A stretch of 43,574 nucleotides of DNA from positions 1 to 43,574 of the forward strand of contig NZ_AJYA01000003.1 in the NCBI RefSeq assembly GCF_000265075.1, read 5' to 3'. The notes under the pieces were generated by a model that was not told where the DNA came from, made no database searches, and worked only from the letters and a program-made list of their open reading frames with translations. The DNA comes from Nitritalea halalkaliphila LW7. GTDB lineage: Bacteria; Bacteroidota; Bacteroidia; Cytophagales; Cyclobacteriaceae. The first letter of the stretch is position 1. Every line of letters begins with the position of its first letter. A program made the position numbers and the translations under genes. Shown here piece after piece: positions 8,549-16,596 of this stretch.

Positions 8549-10090
8549 CTATAAAAAATCGCTGAAATCAAAGCGGATCCAGCGTCCTGGGATCTGAAAA
8601 ATCCCCGCACGGAAGGACTCGCTACTGATTTTGCCCCGATTATCGACCAAAAGCTGGATCGCCTCCGTCTGTCCTAAGGTGGCGGGACTCCCTAACACCA
8701 TGCGATGCTGCTCGCCATCGAAGACATGCTCCCGATAACCTCTTAATAAAACTACAAAAACCTGCGAGCTTAAGCCCTGTAAGCGATAGCCGATTAGCAC
8801 CGCATCCCCCGTGCGCACATTTACATCCGCACCAGTGATGAGCCCGTTGACCTCAAATTCCCCCACCAGCTCTGCCACATGTTCGCCCGGCTCGGCGGGA
8901 ATCCGATAATAACGCGTAGTCTCGGTGAGCCAATTTTTCGTAAAAAGATGGAGCATGCCGTCCCGGTAGAAAAAAGCCTCACAGTCGAAATCATGCGCAT
9001 TCGGCCGAAAACTGAAATCCGTCTGGTCCGGATAGCGAAAACGAATAGGGGTAGCCTGAACAGAAGTGGATGCCAAAAGGTCACTTTGCGCCACGCGCTG
9101 AATGACCAAGTCCTGCCGAACACCATTATTATTTCCAAAATCACCTATATACAGGTACTGCTCGTCCTGGGCTAAACTTTCCCAATCGATATTCGGTGCA
9201 TTTTCCACGCGTACACGGCGCTGTACAAGGGAGGTTTCAGGGTCCAACTGGTACACGATGTTCTCATTTCCGCTATCGTTTACCGTCCAGAAACTGCCAC
9301 CAAAAAATGCCAGCCCGGAACTCTCACGTACCTCTTCCTCTAAATCGCGCACGATTTCTGGGCTGTAGCTACCCGGAAGACTCCCCGGAAGGCGAATCTC
9401 CTCGGTTTCGGTGATAAAGGCTGCCGGGGCCAATTGAACTGCCGCACCAGGTGCTTCCGGAGCTAAAATTTCAAAGTGCGCATGCCGAAAAGCGGCCGCT
9501 TGCAGGTCACGACGGAGCACACCTCCACGAATCGTTTCCTCTACTTCCATGCGTCCGCGCTGACCTTCCTTTGCATACAATAAAAAGTAATCGGCCTTCC
9601 GGCCAAAGGACACTGCTTCGCCCGCACCCAACCAGCGCGGTGGGCTAGCCACGTTTTGTGCCGCTACGGTAAATAGGCCATGCCTCGATTCGAGCTCTGG
9701 TATAAAGCGCAGTTCGGGCGTGTTTAATTGGATTTTGCCCTCCCCCTGGACAGGTAAAAAAGGGCTAAGGGCCTCCTCTGGACTTCTCAGGGTGAAGCGA
9801 TACTCCCCGCGTGGCAGTATAAGAGAAGGGTTTTGGGCGATCCGGTTTAGGTCCAGCAGCAGCACGGTCTCTTCTCCAGTTTCTTCTGCCTGCAAGGTGA
9901 AAACCACTTCCTCCGAAAAAGCATGCACCCCCAGGTCCGTTTGGGCAGCGCCCAATTCCTGCGTGTGCGCCTGTAACACAAATTCCGTGAAGATCAGCCG
10001 GCTCTGGCCCTCCGGCACAGGTTCCTGTCCAGTAGATCCACAAGCCGCTAAAAGACAAAAAACACTCGTGAAGAAAAGTAGATAGCGCAT
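8549..10090 (-). CDS. Secreted lipoprotein with a beta-propeller-like C-terminal domain
   Basis: I place the start at MRYLLFFTSVFCLLAACG, because this gives a clean lipoprotein signal peptide with lipobox LAAC; an upstream start at 10111 would add seven odd residues. The cysteine would be lipidated and the protein anchored in a membrane. The C-terminal half contains the pattern ESSGLAFFGGSFWTVNDSGN, then DWESLAQDEQYLYIGDFG and later HDFDCEAFFYRDG. These repeat blocks resemble a family of predicted beta-propeller proteins in Bacteroidota with conserved 'NDSGN ... DWE ... GDfgdN ... DcEA' acidic clusters. The role and substrate are unknown. It is a lone minus-strand gene with higher GC than the island to its left. 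Confidence 0.75.
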   Translation of the reverse strand: MRYLLFFTSVFCLLAACGSTGQEPVPEGQSRLIFTEFVLQAHTQELGAAQTDLGVHAFSEEVVFTLQAEETGEETVLLLDLNRIAQNPSLILPRGEYRFTLRSPEEALSPFLPVQGEGKIQLNTPELRFIPELESRHGLFTVAAQNVASPPRWLGAGEAVSFGRKADYFLLYAKEGQRGRMEVEETIRGGVLRRDLQAAAFRHAHFEILAPEAPGAAVQLAPAAFITETEEIRLPGSLPGSYSPEIVRDLEEEVRESSGLAFFGGSFWTVNDSGNENIVYQLDPETSLVQRRVRVENAPNIDWESLAQDEQYLYIGDFGNNNGVRQDLVIQRVAQSDLLASTSVQATPIRFRYPDQTDFSFRPNAHDFDCEAFFYRDGMLHLFTKNWLTETTRYYRIPAEPGEHVAELVGEFEVNGLITGADVNVRTGDAVLIGYRLQGLSSQVFVVLLRGYREHVFDGEQHRMVLGSPATLGQTEAIQLLVDNRGKISSESFRAGIFQIPGRWIRFDFSDFL

Positions 10091-10291
10091 AAAATTCGGT
10101 ACAAGCACCATAAATAAGTGTGGTTTTTAAGATTCGTGCCCTCGTAGGTCAACAATGATGCCGAAGGAGCGTACAACGTACTACCATAACAACGTAAATC
10201 GCAGGCCACGCGCTGGCAAAAATACGGAAAAAAATAAATGACAGGAAAAGCGCAATACTTTAAACACTCATGCGAACAAACAGTTATGCAC

Positions 10292-10316
10292 CCAAAGGAA
10301 TATAGTTTCCTTTTGG
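10292..10316 (+). promoter_or_regulatory. Hairpin in the leader of the LytTR gene
   Basis: CCAAAGGAA (10292-10300) can pair with TTCCTTTTGG (10307-10316) with one bulged T, ending 20 nt before the ATG of the LytTR gene. As LytTR proteins often bind direct or inverted repeats near their own promoters, this may be an operator or a leader structure. No function is shown. Confidence 0.3.
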
Positions 10317-10336
10317 AGTACCAAGTAAAATAAATT

Positions 10337-10759
10337 ATGAAAAACGTTCTGAGGGATTATCGGAAAAAATCAAATGGAAATGGGCAGGATACGTTAGAGA
10401 AAAAAGAGCCCCAGTTGTTGATTAAGGATGCTTTGTTTGTACGGAACAAGGGGAACCTCGTTAAAGTCAAGTTCGTCGATATTCTCTGGATGAAGGGGGA
10501 TGGCAACTACACGACTCTGGTCACCAGAACGGGTGTGTTTTCCCTTCGTAACATTTTAAAGGAGTTCGAGGCCATGCTTCCTGAGCGTGACTTTATGCGT
10601 ATCCATAAAAGTTATATCGTACGCATCGATGAAATCCAGACGATAAATCCCCGCGAGGTGACAGTAGGTGAGGACGTGGTTCCTGTGGGACGCACCTATT
10701 ACCAAGGCTTACTCAATGGAATCAATAAGTTAGGTGCTTCAGGAGGGTCTTCCGATTAA
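10337..10759 (+). CDS. Stand-alone LytTR-type DNA-binding regulator
   Basis: A 140-residue protein whose residues about 30-135 form a LytTR domain: LFVRNKGNLVKVKFVDILWM at the start, GDGNYTTL, then FMRIHKSYIVRIDEI (the usual 'F.RiHrSyiVn...I') and VPVGRTYY near the end. LytTR domains bind DNA through a ten-stranded beta fold. There is no receiver domain in front, only about 28 charged residues, so it is not a classic response regulator. No histidine kinase gene lies nearby. It stands between two minus-strand genes as its own transcription unit. Targets are unknown. Confidence 0.88.
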   Translation: MKNVLRDYRKKSNGNGQDTLEKKEPQLLIKDALFVRNKGNLVKVKFVDILWMKGDGNYTTLVTRTGVFSLRNILKEFEAMLPERDFMRIHKSYIVRIDEIQTINPREVTVGEDVVPVGRTYYQGLLNGINKLGASGGSSD

Positions 10760-10813
10760 TCGGAGGATCCCCCTGATAATGCTATTGTATTCCTTATTCA
10801 CCTTGCTCGGTTC

Positions 10814-10841
10814 GGCAGTCTTGTGTTAGCTGCCTTTTTTT
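10814..10841 (+). terminator. Probable terminator after the LytTR gene
   Basis: GGCAG (10814-10818) pairs with CTGCC (10830-10834), followed by seven T. The stem is short (5-6 bp), so strength is moderate. It lies 55 nt after the stop codon. Confidence 0.55.
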
Positions 10842-10867
10842 ATGCTTTTCCGATAGGGAATTTCGGT

Positions 10868-12097
10868 TTAAGCAGGGGCGTTCCGCCAAAGCAAACTGCT
10901 GTCTCCATAACTTAAGAAGCGAAAATCCTGTGCGAGTGCGAAATCGTACACCTTTCGCCAGTCTTCCCCTATAAATGCGGCCACCAGCAGGATGAGCGTG
11001 CTGCCAGGCTGGTGGAAATTGGTGATCAGCGCATCACACACCCGAAAGCGATACCCCGGCATCAGCATGATCGAGGTTTCTCCTGTCAGTTGTTCCAGCT
11101 GCTCCACTTTCATAAAAGCATCGATCGCTGCGAAGGCCTCTTGCCGGCTGAAGCGGACCTCTTCCTCTGTATAGGGGTATAGTTTTTCGATGTGGAAATA
11201 GCGCGCTGCGCACTGTCCCTTCAGTAATTTAACTCCGAGCCAGTACAGCGACTCTAGGCTGCGCATGGAGGTGGTGCCCACCGGAATGACGGGGCCTGCA
11301 TGTCGCATAAGTTGCTGCACCGTTTCCCGCTGCACGACGATCTGTTCGCTGTGCATGGCATGGTGCATGACCTGCTGCTCTTTAACCGGCTGAAAGGTGC
11401 CGGCGCCCACGTGTAGGGTGAGCTCAGCCATCTGCAGCCCTTTGGCCTGTAAGGCTGCCAAAATCTCAGGCGTAAAATGTAGCCCTGCTGTGGGTGCTGC
11501 CACCGCTCCTGCGCTGCGTGAGAAAACTGTCTGGTAGCGCTGTCGATCCGATTCTTCTGCCGCCCGATTCAAGTAGGGGGGGAGGGGTACCTGGCCCATC
11601 GCCTCTACGATCTGCACGAAGGGCAAGGGTTCCGACCAAGTGAAAAACACATCGCTATCTTCTTTGCGCCCGCGGCGCGCCTCCACCCGAACGGTACGGC
11701 CTGCTATCTCTAGGTCCATCTGCAGGATCTCTTCAGCTTTCCACTTGCGGGCATTACCGATCATGCAGGACCAGTGTGCCTCCTTGGTTTCGGCCATGGC
11801 CTGCTCCATGGGGCTGTCTGCCGGTAGCGGTTTCAGTAGGAATAGCTCGATTCGGGCACCTGTAGGGCGAAAAAAGGCCATGCGCGCGGGGATTACTTTG
11901 GTGTCATTATAGACTAAAAGTGCCTCCGCGGGGAGCTGGTCCTCGATTTCGGTGAAACCATGCGCAGTGATTTCACCCGCCCGATACCGCAGCAGTTTGG
12001 ATGCCGCTCGATCTGCTAAGGGGTAGCGAGCGATTCGCTCATCCGGAAGGGGTAGGTAAAGTTTTCGAGCCGAAGTTGCTCCAGGTTTTTCTGCCAC
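10868..12097 (-). CDS. queA: S-adenosylmethionine:tRNA ribosyltransferase-isomerase (QueA)
   Basis: QueA transfers and isomerises the ribosyl part of SAM onto 7-aminomethyl-7-deazaguanine in tRNA, making epoxyqueuosine. At 409 residues it is a little longer than most, with a short extra N-terminus. Family markers are YPLADRAASKLL near the start, LVYNDTKVIPARM, then APTAGLHFTPEIL, LHVGAGTFQPVK, GTTSMRSLESLYW and TNFHQPGSTLILLVAAFIG toward the end. The frame is intact. It is divergent from menC, and the 118-base gap between them carries a possible -7 box for queA. The other queuosine genes are not in the window. Confidence 0.95.
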   Translation of the reverse strand: MAEKPGATSARKLYLPLPDERIARYPLADRAASKLLRYRAGEITAHGFTEIEDQLPAEALLVYNDTKVIPARMAFFRPTGARIELFLLKPLPADSPMEQAMAETKEAHWSCMIGNARKWKAEEILQMDLEIAGRTVRVEARRGRKEDSDVFFTWSEPLPFVQIVEAMGQVPLPPYLNRAAEESDRQRYQTVFSRSAGAVAAPTAGLHFTPEILAALQAKGLQMAELTLHVGAGTFQPVKEQQVMHHAMHSEQIVVQRETVQQLMRHAGPVIPVGTTSMRSLESLYWLGVKLLKGQCAARYFHIEKLYPYTEEEVRFSRQEAFAAIDAFMKVEQLEQLTGETSIMLMPGYRFRVCDALITNFHQPGSTLILLVAAFIGEDWRKVYDFALAQDFRFLSYGDSSLLWRNAPA

Positions 12098-12116
12098 ATA
12101 AACGTTTAAAGCTGCG

Positions 12117-12124
12117 CAAATATA
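12117..12124 (-). promoter_or_regulatory. Possible -7 promoter box for queA
   Basis: The minus strand reads TATATTTG, a perfect TAnnTTTG box, 19 nt before the queA ATG. A clear -33 TTG at the right spacing is not seen, so this is tentative. Confidence 0.4.
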
Positions 12125-12215
12125 CGAAAAAGCCCTTGCGAAGCAGAAACAGAAGACGCAGATTTGTGTTCCAAAACCAGAGGCATCCTTTTTTCCACCT
12201 ATTTGAACTCCATTT

Positions 12216-13339
12216 ATGGCACTACATGTTCACGTTCAGCCCCATGTATTAAACTTTCATTTCGAGGCGGGAACTTCACGGGGGATTTTGCGGCAGCGCC
12301 TACCTGGTGGATCCACGCTCAGGATGGATCGCGCAGGGGAATCGGGGAAGCAGCGCCCTTAGTAGGCCTAAGCATCGATGCTTTGCCTGATTTTCAAGAG
12401 CGCTTAGAAGAGGTTTTGGAGGCCGTTTCGGCCAAAGGAGACGCAGCACTTTTCCGCGATGCGCAGACACAGGAGGAGGTTTTCGAGGGCTTACAAGGGC
12501 TTTTAGATGCCTGCGTTCCTGCGGAGCTGCCGGCCGCACGCTTCGGTGTGGAGACAGCACTGCTCTCGCTCTGGCAGGGAAAGGAAGGCTGCGTCTTTCG
12601 GGGGTCTTTTTACGAAAAAGAGGCCCCTATCCCCATAAATGGCTTGATCTGGATGGGGGATGCGGAGCTGATGCGCCAGCGGATCGATGAAAAGCTGGCA
12701 GCCGGATTTCGCTGCTTGAAAATGAAGATCGGAGCGATAGATTTTGAGCAGGAACTCGCCCTGCTGCGCTATATTCGCGAGCGCTTTCCAGCAGAACAAC
12801 TCGTACTACGGGTAGATGCGAATGGAGCTTTTCGGCCAGAAGAGGCAGCGAAAAAGCTGGAAAGGCTGGCGGAGTTTACTTTGCATAGCATCGAGCAACC
12901 GATAGCGGTGGGGCAGTGGGAGCTCCTGCGGGAGCTCTGTGCGCAGAGCCCGGTTCCGATCGCACTGGACGAAGAACTGATCGGGGTGCATGGACGCAGG
13001 GAACGAGAGGAGCTTTTGGCCGCTATCCGGCCGCCTTACATCATTTTAAAGCCAAGCCTCGTCGGTGGCATGGGGGCTGCCGCGGAATGGATCTCGCTAG
13101 CAGAGCAGCAGGGGATAGGCTGGTGGATGACTTCCGCCTTGGAAAGTAATGTCGGGCTGAATGCCATCGCTCAGTTTACTGCCCGATACCCGAACCTGCC
13201 GTATCAAGGGCTGGGAACGGGGCAGCTGTATACCAATAATGTGAATAGCCCCTTAGAAATCGCCAAAGGAGAAATTCGCTATCGGCTCCATCAGCTTGGG
13301 GAAGTCTACAGCTTTAAGTGGGTAGAGGAGGGCAGCTGA
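12216..13339 (+). CDS. menC: o-Succinylbenzoate synthase (MenC), one frameshift
   Basis: An enolase-superfamily enzyme that dehydrates SHCHC to o-succinylbenzoate in menaquinone synthesis. The start is the ATG at 12216, whose frame reads VLNFHFEAGTSRGIL, the typical MenC N-terminus. The frame breaks near 12297-12303: one missing base after CGGCAGCGC links to PTWWIHAQDGSRRGIGE. Restored length is 374 residues. Catalytic elements visible are the KxK motif in CLKMKIG, metal ligands in RVDANG, HSIEQP and ALDEEL, and the second lysine in IILKPSL. Dipeptide epimerases share this fold, but GTSRG and GLSID near the N-terminus fit MenC of Bacteroidota better. menA lies about 14 kb away in the window, not adjacent. 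Confidence 0.85.
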
Positions 13340-13397
13340 TCTTTCGGGGAGGCTTTTTCGCCTGTAGCGTGCTGCTTAAGTGGTATTTAAGCGACAC

Positions 13398-13434
13398 TTA
13401 AAAAGAAAAAAGCCTCTGATTTTTCAGAGGCTTT
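13398..13434 (-). terminator. Terminator of the cold-shock gene
   Basis: A 9-11-bp stem AGCCTCTGA/TCAGAGGCT (13411-13419 with 13424-13432) with a 4-base loop is followed on the minus strand by TTTTTTCTTTTT. It may also slow transcripts from menC on the plus strand. Confidence 0.85.
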
Positions 13435-13460
13435 CCTAAATTAATGAAGTAATATCGCTA

Positions 13461-13652
13461 TTAAGCTCTTTTCACATTCACTGCATTAAGACCTTTACGA
13501 CCTTCTTTCAAGTCGAAAGTCACGGTGTCGTCTTCTCTGATCTCATCTACTAAACCAGAGATGTGAACGAAGTACTCTTTAGAAGACTCATCGTCAATAA
13601 TAAAACCGAATCCTTTAGACTCATTAAAAAATTTAACTTTTCCTGTGTTCAT
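13461..13652 (-). CDS. Cold-shock-domain RNA-binding protein
   Basis: A 63-residue CspA-type protein. I choose the ATG at 13652 (MNTGKVKFFNESKGFGFI) because it gives the normal family start; the longer frame to 13703 would include the probable promoter. RNP1 is KGFGFI and RNP2 is YFVHIS, the aromatic surface that binds single-stranded RNA or DNA. Such proteins act as RNA chaperones and are often abundant. The gene is alone, with its own promoter-like box and a strong terminator. Confidence 0.95.
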   Translation of the reverse strand: MNTGKVKFFNESKGFGFIIDDESSKEYFVHISGLVDEIREDDTVTFDLKEGRKGLNAVNVKRA

Positions 13653-13679
13653 GATAGTGTAATTGATAAATTGATATTT

Positions 13680-13687
13680 CAAAGGTA
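13680..13687 (-). promoter_or_regulatory. Possible -7 promoter box for the cold-shock gene
   Basis: The minus strand reads TACCTTTG, fitting TAnnTTTG, about 28 nt before the chosen ATG. A TTG occurs 24 nt upstream, slightly farther than the usual spacing. It supports the short start. Confidence 0.4.
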
Positions 13688-13924
13688 CGGATACTTTTGA
13701 CAATATCCTTACAATCCATGAAATATTTTTTTGTGATCCTTGTCATGTAAAAGATATCCTTCTCTTCAAATTGCGAACTATGCCCTTAAAACCATTAAAA
13801 ATTTGGTTTAACTACCTTTTTCGACGGACAGGGGGTTCTATACCGCACCTAGGCAAGTTTTCTTCGGATAACCTATCGGCAAAACAGGGGAATTATTTCT
13901 TCATCCCCTAGCAGATGTCATTAA

Positions 13925-14365
13925 TCATGATTTTTTACCGTTAAAATGTATGGGGTCGCCCACTTTCGCACCCGCCAGTGCCGTCACGATGGGAGCCTGA
14001 GCAGATACGAAGTAAATCGTTTGCCCCTCCACTTGCATGCTGCCCATGCCCACACCCACAAAGAGGCGCCCGATATTCGTCGACACCAAAGCGCCCACCG
14101 TGACGCGGTCACAGGGTCTGACTTCGAGTTGGGCCAGGGCGGCCGCATGGCTTTGGGCATTTTGGTACCGCTCCTGGAGTAAGCGCTCGGACTGCTGCAG
14201 CATCTCCCGTGAGGTTTCGTATTTGTCTCCCGCGGAGCTCTTCGTGTCCATCTGCGCATCTTGACGAAGTCCTTGGATCTGTTCTTCTAATGCGTGTAAT
14301 TGCTCGGCGATTTCAGCTTGGGCTGCCGATAAAAGCCGTTCTTTTAGTGTAATGACTGTTTCCAA
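13925..14365 (-). CDS. GreA/GreB C-terminal-domain-like protein
   Basis: A 146-residue protein: residues 1-75 are a helical, glutamine-rich coiled-coil-like part, and residues 85-145 (VTVGALVSTNIGRLFVGVGMGS ... in two pieces, then GDPIHFNG) resemble the FKBP-like C-terminal domain of GreA transcript-cleavage factors. Members of this Bacteroidota family are often mislabelled '3-oxoacyl-ACP synthase'; I see no thiolase fold or active-site cysteine here. It could bind RNA polymerase, but the N-terminal coil lacks a clear acidic GreA tip. Conserved K-S-S-A-G-D-K-Y-E-T near residue 45 is typical of the family. Confidence 0.7.
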   Translation of the reverse strand: METVITLKERLLSAAQAEIAEQLHALEEQIQGLRQDAQMDTKSSAGDKYETSREMLQQSERLLQERYQNAQSHAAALAQLEVRPCDRVTVGALVSTNIGRLFVGVGMGSMQVEGQTIYFVSAQAPIVTALAGAKVGDPIHFNGKKS

Positions 14366-14438
14366 AATAAAAATAATTTTTCGTTTTTAGATTTTGGGTA
14401 TAAAAAAGGGAAATCCTTAGATTTCCCGTAAATGTAAC

Positions 14439-15547
14439 TTATTTTTCTGCGATCACCCAAAGAAAATCGCCATAACCTTCTTCCTCCATCTTGTCTTTAG
14501 GAATGAAGCGCATCGCTGCGGAGTTCATGCAGTAGCGTAGGTTCGTCGGGTTCGGACCATCGTAGAAAACATGCCCTAAATGACTGTCCCCTGGAGCACT
14601 GCGGACCTCCACGCGCACCATGCCATAGCTTCTGTCGATCGGCTTGCTGATCAGGCGGGCATCGATTGGCTTCGTAAAGCTCGGCCAGCCCGTGCCGGAG
14701 TCGAACTTGTCACTGCTGCTAAATAGCGGCGCGCCCGACACGATGCAGACATAGATGCCCGCTTCCTTATTGCTATCGTAGGGATTGGCGAAAGGCCTCT
14801 CCGTTTCCTCATGCATGGTTACCCGGTACTGAAGATCAGTCAGCTTGGCTTTGATTTCTTTCTCATCCGGCCGTGGATAGCGGGCCGCCTCGAACTTGCC
14901 CCAGTGCTTCTTGATAAACGCTTCCCTGCCAGATCCTCTTCTGTACGCATAATATTCATTCGGATTCTTTTTATAATAATCCTGATGATAGCTTTCTGCA
15001 GGGTAGAACTTGCCCACCTTCTCGATAGGCGTCACGATCGGTGCATCGAAGATACCTGAAGCAGCTAGGCGATCACGGGAAGCTTCGGCTACCGCTTGCT
15101 GCTTCTTGTCATGATAGAAAATCGCAGAGCGGTATTGCGGACCGCGGTCCGCAAAGGAGCCTCCGCATCCGTCGGGTCAAACTGCTGCCAGAAAACATCC
15201 AGCAGCTCAGCGTAGGAGATCACTTCCGGGTCAAAGGTCACCTGCACAGCCTCATAATGCCCCGTCTGTCCACTAGCCACTTGCTCATAGGTAGGATTTT
15301 TTTCTTTGCCCCCCGTGTAGCCGGAGATCACCTCCAGGACGCCCTCCAGCTCCTGCAGCGGGGCCTCGATGCACCAGAAGCAACCTCCCGCGAGGGTGGC
15401 GGTTTCCTGATAGCGCGTGTCATAGCTGGGTTTTTCGGGTATGGCCTTCTCCTGCGTGGCCGAGCTGCCATTTCCGGAGCAGGCCAGCGTTAATCCTGCC
15501 GTCAGGCTGAGCAGCAGAGACCAGGAATAGTGAAATCGCTTTTTCAT
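14439..15547 (-). CDS. Exported methionine sulfoxide reductase MsrA-MsrB fusion, one frameshift
   Basis: It repairs both S- and R-methionine sulfoxide in proteins. The start (15547) gives a lipoprotein signal peptide ending LTLAC, so it is likely exported and lipid-anchored. The MsrA part has the catalytic GGCFWC. The MsrB part has [17 protein letters not shown] and the catalytic cysteine in [11 protein letters not shown]. The frame breaks near 15165: a missing G in GAG(G)CTCC restores [19 protein letters not shown] and joins both domains into 369 residues. At the usual first zinc site only YVC followed by GAPLF is present, so the MsrB domain seems to lack the CxxC zinc pair. The ATGA overlap with the gene upstream (15544-15547) shows one operon with the hydrolase. 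Confidence 0.85.
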
Positions 15548-16442
15548 GATAATCCAAATGTATTTTTCAAATAATCCATTGCTTTAGCATACGCATCGGC
15601 CGTCGCCTCCGGATCAAATCGCGGATTCGAGGGGTTGGCAAAACCATGTATGGCATCGTAAATCGTGTAGTCGAGCCCCTTACCGGCCTCCTGCATCTTT
15701 GCTGCGAAATCCTCGATGACCTCTTGGGAAATCGCTGTCTCGGTAGCAAAAAGCCCCAGCACATCGTTGTTTAAGGCTTTTAACGCCTCCACATCCCGCA
15801 CGGGCATGCCATAGTACATGACTGTACCTACCGTTTGCTCGGCTGTCAGCAGGGAAGCTTTTAGGGACCAGGCCCCACCGAAGCACCAGCCCAAGTGGGC
15901 GATTTTGGCCCCTGGGCCCGCATAAGCTGCCGCCCCCTGCACGATGGCCTGTAAGCGTTCTTCTTTCCTGCCGCTCATGAGCACGCGCGCCTCCTGCGGC
16001 TGATCGGTCACCTCACCATCGTACATGTCCACCGCTAAAACGTGCACCTGTCCCCCCAGGTCGCGGTGCAGCTTTTCGGCCTCTTCCATGATATTTGCAT
16101 TCAGCCCCCACCATTCCTGGTACACAAAAAGCCAGAGCGCGGAAGGCTTTTCCGCTTCTAAGTAATACCCTTGGGCCTCGCCCCCCTCCGCAGCGAAACG
16201 GATCCGTGTTCCCGAGTTGGCAGGCTGCGCGGGCTTCGGGCTGGGGTGCAATGCCAAAATTCAGGATCGTTAAACAGGGCGCGCATGTCCCCAGCGATGG
16301 GGTGACAGAAGGTCATGGCTGCATCCAGAGGCAGCGCTGCTGTCGGGGTCGTTTCGGTGGCCACTGGCTCCGAGCGCTCGAGCAGCTCGAAAGTCCCCCA
16401 GCTGGTCAGCAGGATCAAAAGTGAAATAAGGTATGTTTTCAT
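15544..16442 (-). CDS. Dienelactone-hydrolase-family protein, exported, one frameshift
   Basis: An alpha/beta-hydrolase of the dienelactone hydrolase family. It starts at 16442 with [20 protein letters not shown], a probable signal peptide. A short conserved region follows, with [18 protein letters not shown]. The frame breaks near 16255, where one missing base in the TTTT run links to [10 protein letters not shown]; restored length is 299 residues. The nucleophile is the cysteine in GWCFGG, the family's usual cysteine instead of serine, and the late HGF supplies the histidine. YQEWWGLN and VLAVDMYDG are also family marks. The true substrate is unknown. It overlaps msrAB by 4 nt, so both may act in the same cell-envelope stress response. 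Confidence 0.82.
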
Positions 16443-16596
16443 GGCATTTTCTTTTGGAAACCCCACTGGCCCTGTAGAGGTTTAGCCGCGTATGTAAATT
16501 CTCCATTGCCTTTTACATGAACATCTCGCCGACTGGCCTAGAATTTTTGGATGCTGCCGCCTCGGACTGTACTTTTATCCTTTAAACATTGCAGCT

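Noticed and set aside
9765..10085. Long frames opposite or shifted to the lipoprotein gene, and similar frames throughout the GC-richer part
   Set aside because: They lie fully inside well-supported genes, have no family motifs and show odd residue use; they are shadows.
10746..10775. Hairpin around CTTCCGATTAATCGGAGGA as the LytTR terminator
   Set aside because: The stem is good but overlaps the stop codon and no T-run follows; the hairpin at 10814-10841 with seven T is a better terminator.
13780..13911. A 43-codon plus-strand frame between the cold-shock and GreA-like genes
   Set aside because: It starts with ATG and is open, but it has no clear ribosome binding site, no recognisable domain and no partner. 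A short chance frame is the simpler explanation.
15089..15547. Separate msrA and msrB genes
   Set aside because: Restoring one base near 15165 gives the family text of MsrA's C-terminus running straight into MsrB, so one fused gene is the better reading.
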